Source: Prorocentrum cordatum
Taxonomy: Eukaryota; Sar; Dinophyceae; Prorocentrales; Prorocentraceae
NCBI GenBank assembly: GCA_963575745.1
Contig: CAUYUJ010003891.1
Coordinates: 585,693 to 649,692, forward strand
Reading direction: 5' to 3'
Length of the DNA stretch: 64,000 nucleotides
How positions within the stretch are numbered: the first letter of the stretch is position 1; every line of letters begins with the position of its first letter. Below the pieces are notes generated by a model. That model ran no database searches. It was not told the DNA's origin and saw only the letters and a program-made list of their open reading frames with translations. Positions 10,986-18,705 of this stretch are shown one piece after another. Made by a program: the position numbers and the translations under genes.

Positions 10986-11681
10986 TCATGCTTGAAGGCC
11001 TCCATACCTCCCATGACTTGTAGGAGCATTTCTGTCGATGATCCCTTCGGTGTGACCATCCGCAGTCACATCGCGGGTGTCGCACCACTGGATACTGTGC
11101 ACGATTCCACGTTCCATCATCTGTCGTATCCAACTGATGTGCCCTAAAAGGGTGCACCCAGCCGGCTTCTTCAAGTCTCTGCTCGACAAGGACTTCAAAA
11201 CAGACTCAGCATCTATGGTCAAAGTGACCTTGATGCTCAGGCCACCCAACTCAAATATATCTTTCAACTGAGTGGGCGCGAGCGGCCCTGCGTGGAGCTC
11301 TTGCAGAGTCACAATCGTGGGATGACAGTCCTCCGAACTACGGGCTGCCGCTTGTGTCTCTGCTGAATAGCTCGAGCGGACCTGCAAGCGGTGAGACTTG
11401 CAGTGCGCATCGATCAAGTGAACGACAGGCTTGCCGGATGACGTGTTTCCACGACGTAGCAGGTTTGCCCCGCGAATACCATAACCTTCGACGTCGTCGT
11501 CGTCGGCGTCTCCATTCAGGCGTCGGTATCCTGAGTCGCTATGCCCGTAGGAGTCATCGCCTGGTAGACGATCTTCTTTGGGCAGGCCTGTAGCTTCCTG
11601 GTGATCGCGCTCAGTCGTCGCACTTGGATGTTGGTCGGTTCTTGGGCAAGTTGTAGAGATACAACATGCGCCATCAACCAC
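10986..11681 (-). CDS. Copia-order RNase H domain (C-terminus of pol)
   Basis: RNase H would degrade the RNA strand of the RNA/DNA hybrid during reverse transcription. The C-terminal 150 residues have the copia layout: a RSSYSAETQAA block (acidic residue of the SxxEAE-type motif), then DAESVLKSL, then WCDTRDVTADGHTEG near the end. The N-terminal ~80 residues are out of the real frame; the true upstream sequence continues in the frame of 11,516-11,866. It is the last pol domain before the 3' LTR, as in Ty1/copia. At least one frameshift separates it from the reverse transcriptase, so this copy is probably not functional. Confidence 0.75.
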   Translation of the reverse strand: MVDGACCISTTCPRTDQHPSATTERDHQEATGLPKEDRLPGDDSYGHSDSGYRRLNGDADDDDVEGYGIRGANLLRRGNTSSGKPVVHLIDAHCKSHRLQVRSSYSAETQAAARSSEDCHPTIVTLQELHAGPLAPTQLKDIFELGGLSIKVTLTIDAESVLKSLSSRDLKKPAGCTLLGHISWIRQMMERGIVHSIQWCDTRDVTADGHTEGIIDRNAPTSHGRYGGLQA

Positions 11682-11866
11682 ACCTGGGTGATTAATGCAT
11701 ACGCCAGCGCGCCCCTGACGCTGACGAACATGTCTGCAACCATCTTGGATGCCTGAGCGTCAGCGCCGGCACCGGTAAGTTCAGGATGTCGTCTAGGACG
11801 GAGCTGCTTGATGTATTCATCTTGGTCCAATATGCCATTGCCGTCCTCATCCTTGGTGCATATCAC
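11516..11866 (-). CDS. RT-RNase H connection segment
   Basis: This 116-residue frame carries a QDEYIKQLRP-like phrase followed by a helical segment (GALAYALITQVWLM). In copia pols the linker between RT and RNase H has a similar Qx-Y-xx-L-P phrase followed by SLRGALAYA-like sequence. The DEDGNGILDQDEY start resembles an EF-hand loop, but the position in pol makes that unlikely. It overlaps the next segment (10,986-11,681) in another frame, so the reading frame shifts near 11,520-11,680. Confidence 0.6.
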   Translation of the reverse strand: MICTKDEDGNGILDQDEYIKQLRPRRHPELTGAGADAQASKMVADMFVSVRGALAYALITQVWLMAHVVSLQLAQEPTNIQVRRLSAITRKLQACPKKIVYQAMTPTGIATQDTDA

Positions 11867-11889
11867 GGCACAGTTGGTGCATGTGTGCT

Positions 11890-12605
11890 TGTTGAGTTTA
11901 CGCTTACCAAAGAATGTCTACTACGCACTTGACATACTTGTTAATGGTGTCCTCAGTACCGGCCATATTGATATCATCAACATGCTTGGCCGTGAGCAAG
12001 TTGTTGCTCGTCTAGAACTCCTCGTCGCAGGACGTGGGTCGGAAACCAAAACCTCTGGTGGCCCTTCTGAGCTTTAGTGAGAAAGCCCGCCGGGCGTCTT
12101 TGGTGCCCGTGCCTGGTTTCAAGCACTGCAGGCAGTGCTTTGACTCATCGTAGCGTTCGAATCCTGGGAGAGTTCGGGGCACTGTGGCCGATCCAGGCGG
12201 CATGGTAAAACACGCCACGCGTTCCTTGTCACCGAAAGCCTCAGCCAGTTCCTGATAGGTCAGTCCCTTCAGGAAGGCCATGTTGATGTCGAGTGAAGCA
12301 ATGATCCATTGCTTCTTGCACGCTGCCTAGCGAGTAGCCTCTGGCTTGGCCGTCGCGCTGTTCCCGAAAAGGTTTCTACGTCGAAGGCTTCAAAGGTCCA
12401 TGAAACCTCGGAGTACCAGGCGTAGTCTGATGGTGCGTTCCATCTTGCCCTTCTCGTTCCTCGCGAGCTTCCACTTGTACACATATCTCGAAGTCATGAT
12501 GTTCGACGCTTTGGCTATATCTTGCACATTAAAATACTCGTTGCCGAACCATGTCTTGAGTTCAGTGTAGAGGGCCTTCGATACTTGATCGGGGTTCGCC
12601 TGGAT
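11890..12605 (-). pseudogene. Copia-order reverse transcriptase, frame-broken
   Basis: Pieces of a copia RT follow each other across three frames. RLRLVLRGFMDL at about 12,400-12,435 matches the KARLVARGF motif. It is followed by EAFDVETFSGTARR (ETFSPVAR motif) near 12,360-12,400, then MAFLKGLTYQELAE from 12,281 (the DVxxAFLxGxLxE motif), then GTKDARRAFS (LYGLKQAPRAW motif) near 12,080, and finally HVDDINMAG at about 11,950-11,980, the YVDD active site with Tyr replaced by His. At least three frameshifts or stops interrupt it. The family assignment is firm; activity of this copy is unlikely. Confidence 0.8.
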
Positions 12606-13163
12606 GTCAGCTTTCGCGAGGAGGTCGTCTTCCTTGACGACCGCAGCTCGCTTTGCAGCTGCGGTTACGCATACTCGCACAGTGGTCACGCGGCCGGCAT
12701 CTAGTATCATATGTTGTTGCTCGGGCAGGACTACCTTTGGCACTTCTGCCGTAAAGCAGAGTTCGACATATAGACCATTTTCGTCTGAGTCCAGCCCGTA
12801 GCTGTCGTCGTCGACCACGGTACACATCGGGACGTAGTGCGTCTCCTCGGTGTCGGAGTCGCGAGTGCGCCCCCACTTCGGCAGGTGTCCCCGCTGTTCA
12901 CCAGCTACACTCATCAGCGCACTTCGATCTGGAACCACCTGTGTAGGTATTGGGTATGGTAAAGAGGTCTTCTGGTGGAGTTGCCTCCAGCAGTTCCCTT
13001 TACTCTTGTAGTTCTGCATACCACATTTCCATAACATGTGACTCGAGTTCAGCCTCTGATTCTTCGTAAATCGTAGAAAGCCGCCCATCATCACGTGATA
13101 ATTCGGCTTCTGAGGCTGCTCTTGTGGTTCCATCCGGTGTCGGTGTATCCGCCAATTCCTCAA
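12390..13163 (-). CDS. Integrase-RT linker and RT N-terminus
   Basis: The 257-residue frame ends in the RT fingers region: ALYTELKTWFGNEYFNVQ, then SRYVYKWKLARNEKGKMERT, then the RLVLRGF motif. These are standard for copia-type RTs (YKARWVxKxK). The first ~150 residues are acidic, low-complexity linker (for example DDDSYGLDSDENGLYVELCF) between integrase and RT. It follows 13,280-13,777 in pol order, with a frame change near 13,160. Confidence 0.65.
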   Translation of the reverse strand: MRNWRIHRHRMEPQEQPQKPNYHVMMGGFLRFTKNQRLNSSHMLWKCGMQNYKSKGNCWRQLHQKTSLPYPIPTQVVPDRSALMSVAGEQRGHLPKWGRTRDSDTEETHYVPMCTVVDDDSYGLDSDENGLYVELCFTAEVPKVVLPEQQHMILDAGRVTTVRVCVTAAAKRAAVVKEDDLLAKADIQANPDQVSKALYTELKTWFGNEYFNVQDIAKASNIMTSRYVYKWKLARNEKGKMERTIRLRLVLRGFMDL

Positions 13164-13279
13164 ATCTTGTCATGTCCTGATCAAAACCTGCTTGAGGTTT
13201 AGTGGACTTCTGGCGTGGAATAATTCTCGAACGTGCTGGCCCAATTATATCGTGTAGTTTCAGAGCATTACCTTCTGCT

Positions 13280-13777
13280 TCATAATAATGGAATCCTGGA
13301 TTCACGTCTTTGCCATGGTGGGCCAAATGTGCAGCTGTCAGCATAAGTAACCGGAGGCAGTTTATGAACACTCTCGGCTAGCCTGGCTGAAACGACATGC
13401 TCAATGCGGAAGAGGTTTCTGATGAGGCACTGTAGCGTTAGATGTACCTTAGGAGACAGACGGCGTGCACTCGTCATCTGAAGCGCCCCTTTCTTGGTCG
13501 GCACATAGCCGAAGGTCAAAGCAGGTCTCCCCGTTGAAAGACTGGCCACCAATGTCAACACTGTGCGTAGTGCCGTGTTGTCGGAGCCAATCTCTCGGGC
13601 TATCGGCGTTTCAATATATAGTGAATGTCTTGCATCGCCGTTTTGTACTTGAACATCTCGATTGCCCACTCGGATGATGACTTGACCCCTTTCGGGATCA
13701 TTCTTTACAGCTGGGGACGGGCCATTCCAGCCCCCCCAGTCATCCTTCGTGGTCGTGGGGCGATGATAATCGACCAA
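13280..13777 (-). CDS. Integrase C-terminal domain
   Basis: The N-terminal 50 residues (VDYHRPTTTKDDWGGWNGPS, then RGQVIIRVGNRDVQVQ) look like the SH3-like C-terminal domain of copia integrases: a short basic and aromatic stretch, a WxGP phrase, and a strand-rich segment with G-x-V repeats. The rest is linker. It overlaps the end of the catalytic-core fragment (13,705-14,145), so a one- or two-base shift joins them. It would bind DNA near the catalytic core. Confidence 0.6.
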   Translation of the reverse strand: MVDYHRPTTTKDDWGGWNGPSPAVKNDPERGQVIIRVGNRDVQVQNGDARHSLYIETPIAREIGSDNTALRTVLTLVASLSTGRPALTFGYVPTKKGALQMTSARRLSPKVHLTLQCLIRNLFRIEHVVSARLAESVHKLPPVTYADSCTFGPPWQRRESRIPLL

Positions 13778-14145
13778 GTCTCCTTCATCGTAAGAGCGCT
13801 GACCAATAAAAGTCGTTTAATACGTAAGGCACGATCGGTCTTAGCAGCTGCTGTGGCCTGTGTGATAGCTTCAATACATGCCCTGCGTATCGTCTGCCCA
13901 CGAGAATGGTGCGACGCTTCCGTCGGCTGCTTGTGGTCCAGGACAGGTAGGCCAGGGAGCACTGCTGGTTGCCGTCCAAACAGAGCGTTGCATGGTGAGA
14001 CCTGGTTATAGATGGCGAGCGCGTTGGCAGCGAACAAAGCCTCGTGCAGTAGTCTGGTGAATACAAGAGGCATGCCCAACCTGCTGAGTTCAGCTTCCAT
14101 GACGTGAAGTAGATGGCGTAGTATGCCACATCTGGCTTCGATCAC
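13705..14145 (-). CDS. Integrase catalytic core, C-terminal half
   Basis: This 146-residue frame begins MIEARCGILRHLLHVMEAEL, matching the last catalytic block of copia integrases, with the third acidic residue as Glu in IEAR. The following ANALAIYNQVSPCNALFGRQP is the usual NxxPxxxLFGxxP-like segment. Just upstream, in other frames, are GTELRIRARGQ (14,145-14,190) and FGPAKVLLLKRRG (near 14,240), which is where the second acidic residue should lie; it is not preserved (KRRG). The core is cut off from its N-terminal half by the 7.7-kb element at 14,314-22,020. Confidence 0.75.
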   Translation of the reverse strand: MIEARCGILRHLLHVMEAELSRLGMPLVFTRLLHEALFAANALAIYNQVSPCNALFGRQPAVLPGLPVLDHKQPTEASHHSRGQTIRRACIEAITQATAAAKTDRALRIKRLLLVSALTMKETWSIIIAPRPRRMTGGAGMARPQL

Positions 14146-14313
14146 TGTCCACGCGCACGTATCCTAAGTTCAGTGCCTTTTGCCTTGAGGACTGCTTCCG
14201 CAATGTCGTTGTTAAGGGCACCCTCTCCGTTTGAGTAGGAGTACCTTTGCAGGCCCAAACTGCATCCAGCACTGATGATCTGCATTCAGGATGCTTGTCA
14301 TAGTCTTGTCTGG

Positions 14314-14509
14314 CTTCTGCTTGTTCGCTGCCCCGTGACTGGGGGGGGGGGGGGGGTCGGGAAGGAACTGTTTTGCCTCCAAGTCCAAGGCGGTGTCTCC
14401 TGTGCTGGCAACATATGCCTCGTGTGGGGTGCCTCATGGAGCTGCAGGCCAGCCTGGCCAGGTCCGTGGCGACCCAGGAATGGCCGCCAGGAGCACTGGC
14501 CAGGCGCAC
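14314..14509 (-). repeat. Split direct repeat B2
   Basis: It begins cttctgcttgttcgctgccc on the plus strand and matches 14,718-14,914. It holds a 17-base G run where B1 has gggggaaggaatcggg. It is the 3' terminus of the recombinase element. Confidence 0.85.
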
Positions 14510-14573
14510 CCCCCCCGAAGGGAAGCGGATTGCAGCAGGCACTGAAAAAATAAGGGCGCGGGGGGTGGGAGCG

Positions 14574-14717
14574 CTAGGCCCCGGCCCTTGGAGCAGGGCG
14601 CCTGCGCGCGAGCCGAATCCAGCAATGCGCACGAGGGGCCCGAAAGGAAGACGAACCGAATCCCGCGAACCCGCAGAAGCCCCTTTCCCGAGTGCACAGC
14701 CCCCTAAGAAAGGACGC
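14574..14717 (-). repeat. Split direct repeat A2
   Basis: It matches 21,877-22,020 over 144 bp with about seven differences and ends cccctaagaaaggacgc, directly joined to B1. Confidence 0.9.
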
Positions 14718-16326
14718 CTTCTGCCTGTTCGCTGCCCCGTGACTGGGGGAAGGAATCGGGAAGGAATTGTTTTGCCTCGCCTCCAAGTCCAAGGCGGTGT
14801 CTCCTGTGCTGGCAACATATGCCTCGTGCGGGGTGCATCATGGAGCTGCAGGCCGGCCTGGCCAGGCCCGTGGCGACACAAGAATGGCCGCCAGGAGAAC
14901 TGGCCAGGCGCAACCCCGAGGAGGCGAGTGTTTCACAAGCTCCCAGTGAGGCGCCTCCACAGAGGCATAGGTGAAACACGCGTCTGATAATGAGTGATGG
15001 CTGGGACCGCCACGCCACTCGAAGCTGTAGACACGGCGCGTAACAGCTGATCGCACCGTTCAGAAACTGAGAAACGAACGCAAAATGCTCGCATGGTTTC
15101 AGGGGCCGACCAGCCGCCCTAAGCCTGCACCAACTCTTCCGGCAAGCAGCACACTGTCTTGTACCAGTGAGCACCGCCTTTTCGCAGTGAGTGTGTTCAC
15201 ACTGCGGCGGTCTGAAAGAACTGCGAAAACATCTGCGGAAGGAGCCGCAATTCATGGGGCGGGGCTCCGCCAAATGCGTCGCGCAAAACACGGGCGCGTC
15301 CGGGTCGGAACCCCAGCGCGAGTCCCGCTGCACCAGCCATTCCCGCAGGCCATAGCATTGGCAAAGGCTGGGGGCGTCGACCATCTTTGGGATGTGGCGC
15401 GCCATGCCTTGTCCGAAAGGGTCGTTCTTTTGCCGGGCGACAAAAATAATCACGAAATTGCGATGTAAAGATATGTCTCGACGCCAGAGCGCGAAAGTCT
15501 CGGAACACCTCCGGACGCCGGAGAAACACACGGCTGCTATTGCGACGTCCCGGACAGCTGCCAGGCTGCCTGATTTGAGGCGTGCGGTCTGGTAACACCG
15601 CAATTCTTCGAGAGATACCGGGCGCTTTGCGTGTGACCGTGAATGGTCGGCCCGCTTCTTCAGACCTCTCCAGAATTGGGCCGACCGGTCCGCCCATGCA
15701 TTGTCAACTTGCGATGTCAAATTGCGCTGCTGGTGCCAACAGAGCACTGCGGCGCGCAGGTTCGTGACGGATGACCAGGACCGGCCGTCCGTCTGGGCAA
15801 ACAGCATGAATTGCACGTCTGAGTCGCGCGGCAAAGGTTGCAGCCCTGAGGAATTCTCGAAAGGATCTACGGCAGTGCGCAGGGAGCTGCTATACCGCTT
15901 CTTTGTGTTATCCTCCAAGGCTGCTTGGAGGCAGCAGTGAATTGCTGAGATGGCCCTGCTGCGATGTGTTCCCTGTTCCACAGAGGTGCTCTCGCGAATA
16001 GAAGACAAGAGGTCGGGGCCCTCGCTCAGAAGCTGGCGCGCGCCTGGCGCGTCCACCGGCGGTGCTCGAAGCGGTTCGCGTTGCAGCGCGGGGGCCCCAA
16101 CAGGCCCGATTGACGTGCTAGGGCGCCAGCGTGCGTCGCCGGGGCGGGTCTCCCCCAGAGGCGCCGCGGACGCCTGCGAAGGTGCAGCGCGAGGCCCGTC
16201 GGAAGACGCTTTGTCGGCCGCCGGCCCGGGGCGATCGAAATCGTCGCGGTGCAAATAGGCGGGGCCGAGGCGCTGGCGGCGCGCGGGCTCTGGTGACCCT
16301 GGGCCGCGCTTCATCTTGAGCCCCAA
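14704..16326 (-). CDS. Tyrosine recombinase (integrase of the DIRS-order element)
   Basis: This enzyme would insert the circular DNA copy. Residues ~125-200 look like a core-binding domain (NTKKRYSSSLRTAVDPF; SSVTNLRAAVLCWHQQR). The catalytic-domain hallmarks FSGVRRCSE (first Arg, ~272-273) and ARQKNDPFGQG (beta-hairpin Lys, ~300) are clear. The usual HxxR and final Tyr boxes are not found in this frame. After residue 370 there is a Cys/His cluster (CEHTHCEK, CAACRKSWC), then the frame runs into repeats B1 and A2. Either the C-terminus has decayed by frameshift near 15,100 or the family differs. The start at 16,326 is the first Met and uncertain. Confidence 0.75.
   Translation of the reverse strand: MGLKMKRGPGSPEPARRQRLGPAYLHRDDFDRPGPAADKASSDGPRAAPSQASAAPLGETRPGDARWRPSTSIGPVGAPALQREPLRAPPVDAPGARQLLSEGPDLLSSIRESTSVEQGTHRSRAISAIHCCLQAALEDNTKKRYSSSLRTAVDPFENSSGLQPLPRDSDVQFMLFAQTDGRSWSSVTNLRAAVLCWHQQRNLTSQVDNAWADRSAQFWRGLKKRADHSRSHAKRPVSLEELRCYQTARLKSGSLAAVRDVAIAAVCFSGVRRCSETFALWRRDISLHRNFVIIFVARQKNDPFGQGMARHIPKMVDAPSLCQCYGLREWLVQRDSRWGSDPDAPVFCATHLAEPRPMNCGSFRRCFRSSFRPPQCEHTHCEKAVLTGTRQCAACRKSWCRLRAAGRPLKPCEHFAFVSQFLNGAISCYAPCLQLRVAWRSQPSLIIRRVFHLCLCGGASLGACETLASSGLRLASSPGGHSCVATGLARPACSSMMHPARGICCQHRRHRLGLGGEAKQFLPDSFPQSRGSEQAEGVLS
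14718..14914 (-). repeat. Split direct repeat B1
   Basis: Matches B2 (14,314-14,509). The B1/A2 junction ggacgc-cttctgc is the sequence expected across the joined ends of a circular intermediate. Confidence 0.85.
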
Positions 16327-16874
16327 AGGCTTTGGGCCTCGGTGGCCACTCCCTGTCGATCAACAGGCGGGGGGGGGGGGGGGCGGCGACGAAGGTGTTT
16401 TACCCCCCGCCAGGGGGCAAACAATGCACCAATCGTATGTTTTTTTGCACGTTTTCTTGGCGGTCGGGAGCCGTCTGGGCCCTGCCGTGCGTGGCCCCAG
16501 GGGACGTTGTGGCCGCGGCAATGCTCGTGGGCAATGGTGCGCGGATCCAGTAAACCACGCGCAACGAGGAAGTGTTTTTCTTCCCTGCCAGAACGGCAAA
16601 AAAAGTGAAGCAATCGTACGTCTTTTACACAGAACTGTGTTGAATGAGGCCGCCAGGGCCGCGGCCCCGGTCCCCGGTGATTTCTCTGCCTCCCAGCAGT
16701 AGCTAATGTGCATGGCGCGCGTGCCCGGTGACCGCCGACCCGCGCCCGCCGACGATCCCCGGGCGGGATTGCGCAGGAAAGGGGAGGGGCGGAGCGGGAG
16801 GGGCAGGCGAGGGGCAGAGAAAGCAGGGTGTGCGGGGGAGCATACGGCGATGCGACGACTGGCGCTCTTTTTTT

Positions 16875-17306
16875 TCAAGGCGTGCACCAGGCGCGGCCTC
16901 GGACTGGGTCGCGGGGGCCGGCCCGGGGCGCGCGCCTGCTTGAGACGCAGGCACGCGGCGGAAGAAAAGGAAGGACGTGCGCCGGGAACGGCCCGGCAGG
17001 GACTCCGCCGGCAGGCGCAATTAAAACTCCCGCCCCGGACAATGGCGCTGAAGAGAAGAAACGCATGTGCAGAACCGTGCGCGCACCCAGCGGAGCGTCC
17101 ATTGACCGGGGGCTGGCGCCGACTCGTGCGCGCCAGCGGCTGTAGGGGCAGTCCGCCGCCCAATGTTTGACGTCCTGGGTCCTGCCTGCCCCCTTGCACT
17201 TTGGGCAAGTGAGCACGCAGCGGTTGCCGAGGGACATGCGCGTCGTGAAATTATGCTTCGCCGCTCCACGGTTCGAGTACAAGCAATTCCGGCACACCTC
17301 GGACAT
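16875..17306 (-). CDS. Zinc-knuckle nucleic-acid-binding fragment (Gag-like)
   Basis: The N-terminal 60 residues hold CRNC (5-8) and then CPKCKGAGRTQDVKHWAADC (35-54), a CX2CX11HX4C arrangement like an extended CCHC knuckle. The residues beyond ~70 are out of frame or low complexity. It follows the coiled or helical protein at 17,712-18,569 through the overlapping frame 17,021-17,749, and precedes the recombinase. I infer a nucleocapsid role in the recombinase element. What is unusual is its place downstream of RT. Confidence 0.55.
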   Translation of the reverse strand: MSEVCRNCLYSNRGAAKHNFTTRMSLGNRCVLTCPKCKGAGRTQDVKHWAADCPYSRWRARVGASPRSMDAPLGARTVLHMRFFSSAPLSGAGVLIAPAGGVPAGPFPAHVLPFLPPRACVSSRRAPRAGPRDPVRGRAWCTP

Positions 17307-17749
17307 GAGTGCCTTGACTGCTGCCGGGTTGGTTTTGGTCTTCTCCGGAAGCCTATACCTTCGATCGTAGGAACTTCAGGGTTCTTAATGGCAAAAACGT
17401 GCAACTCGAAGAACAGAGCGTCAGCTTCTTTCTTCTTGGCGGCTCGTTTGGAAGACTCGACTGCGGCTGGGGACGGCGACCTCTCCCGCTTGGCGAAGCC
17501 GGAAGCGCGGCTGGACCTGCCCCGCTCCGGGGCCTGCGCCTGTGGGCCCCCGGACGCTGGCCCAAGGGTGCCGGCGCCGGCGCTGCCCGAGGAACCGGTC
17601 GCAGCGTTCGCCCCCAAGGCCACGGACCCCAGGATCAGATCGATTCCGAAGTCACGGAGCAACAGCTCGCTGTCCAGCGCTGCCGCGGCCGATGGCTTGA
17701 TGCATCGCCGCTTAAAACTCTTGGTGCAATCGTATACGTATGGCATCAA
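17021..17749 (-). CDS. Gag-like linker, frame-shifted
   Basis: The N-terminal ~130 residues (DSELLLRDFGIDLILGSVAL, then Ser/Ala/Gly- and Arg-rich, then ALFFELHVFAIKNPEVPTIEG) connect the helical protein upstream with the zinc knuckle downstream. The knuckle itself lies in another frame from ~17,306, so a shift occurs near 17,310-17,330. The basic KRAAKKKE stretch at ~105-112 could bind nucleic acid. I do not recognise a family. Confidence 0.4.
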   Translation of the reverse strand: MMPYVYDCTKSFKRRCIKPSAAAALDSELLLRDFGIDLILGSVALGANAATGSSGSAGAGTLGPASGGPQAQAPERGRSSRASGFAKRERSPSPAAVESSKRAAKKKEADALFFELHVFAIKNPEVPTIEGIGFRRRPKPTRQQSRHSCPRCAGIACTRTVERRSIISRRACPSATAACSLAQSARGQAGPRTSNIGRRTAPTAAGAHESAPAPGQWTLRWVRARFCTCVSSLQRHCPGREF

Positions 17750-18569
17750 GGCCAGTTTCTGGGCAGCGTGTTTCGCCGGTGCCGTCTTTTTCTTGCTTGC
17801 ACGAACCGTCGCACGCTTCTCGATTAAATGGTAGAGCCAAAATGGCCCGGGCCAAGGCCAAGGCGCGAACGGCTTGGTCGCTACTCTCTGCGCGCTCGCC
17901 CAAGTGCACTTGCAGCCGGTCGGGCCCCCCGCCCTGCTCGGGGAAGCGCAGCTGCTTCCAAGTGGTCCGGGCCGCGTGGCGCAAGGCTGCGCTGCTCTTC
18001 AGCGCGGATAACTCCGAATTAGCTGGGTGTGCGGCATGCAAAGCGTAAATGGTGGCCATGGGATCTTTCGGGTCAGCGAAGGACTCAGTGACGGACTCCT
18101 CTAACTGGTCGGTGTCAACCATGATCGCAAACCACGCCCGCCTGACCTGGTCGGGGCCAAGGTCGCGCAACACTTTGCGGAACTGGAACTCCGCGTCTGC
18201 CTGGGCCTGGAACTCCGGGATCCGGGTTGCCCTCGAGAGGCCCTCCTTGACGGCGCTGCTCGCGGCGACGCCGATGGTTCCGTTGGCGGCGACCTCCTTG
18301 GCGATGCTGGCGAGCACGGCTGCGCGAATGGCACCTGGCGGGGCGCAAGCTGCCGCAATCGCCTCGGCCTCGACGCGGTCCTCGCCGACTGGAGACCCCA
18401 TCCCCCCGACAGGGCGGTGTTCAATCGGCAGATCCGCTGCTGGACCAGCTGAACCGAAATGCGGCAAATAAGAAAGTCCCGGAGCGTCCGCGAAGCATGG
18501 GCGGTCTGGGGAGCAAGGGGAGGACACGTGAAGAAACAAGAATTTGAAAACGTGGGATGTCCCGGCCAT
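17712..18569 (-). CDS. Helical Gag-like protein of the recombinase element
   Basis: From the internal Met at 18,569 the frame gives ~285 residues. Residues ~70-260 are mainly helical and charged (EAEAIAAACAPPGAIRAAVL; FQAQADAEFQFRKVLRDLG; DQVRRAWFAIMVDTDQLEES). There is no catalytic motif. The composition and the zinc knuckle that follows suggest a Gag, but no family match is claimed. The frame extends upstream to 18,944, where the sequence overlaps the end of the RNase H/methyltransferase frame and is unlikely to be used. Confidence 0.5.
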   Translation of the reverse strand: MAGTSHVFKFLFLHVSSPCSPDRPCFADAPGLSYLPHFGSAGPAADLPIEHRPVGGMGSPVGEDRVEAEAIAAACAPPGAIRAAVLASIAKEVAANGTIGVAASSAVKEGLSRATRIPEFQAQADAEFQFRKVLRDLGPDQVRRAWFAIMVDTDQLEESVTESFADPKDPMATIYALHAAHPANSELSALKSSAALRHAARTTWKQLRFPEQGGGPDRLQVHLGERAESSDQAVRALALARAILALPFNREACDGSCKQEKDGTGETRCPETGLDAIRIRLHQEF

Positions 18570-18705
18570 CGACAGAAATAAAATCCCAGCAATGCACCCT
18601 AATAGCGGGCAGGAGCGGGGGGCCAGATTGTGGGTGGAGGGAATGGAGAAGCATGTGTAATGCGATGTGTATTTCTGTAGGTGCGAAAGAGCACAGGTAG
18701 CTCTG

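Noticed and set aside
11800-11866. EF-hand-like loop DEDGNGILDQDE
   Set aside because: It lies in the RT-RNase H linker of the copia pol, where a Q-x-x-Y-x-x-L phrase is expected; no second EF-hand or paired helices.
17820-17845. agccaaaatggc, resembling part of the dinoflagellate spliced leader on the minus strand
   Set aside because: Only about 12 bases match, the ends of the leader are missing, and it lies inside the Gag-like reading frame.
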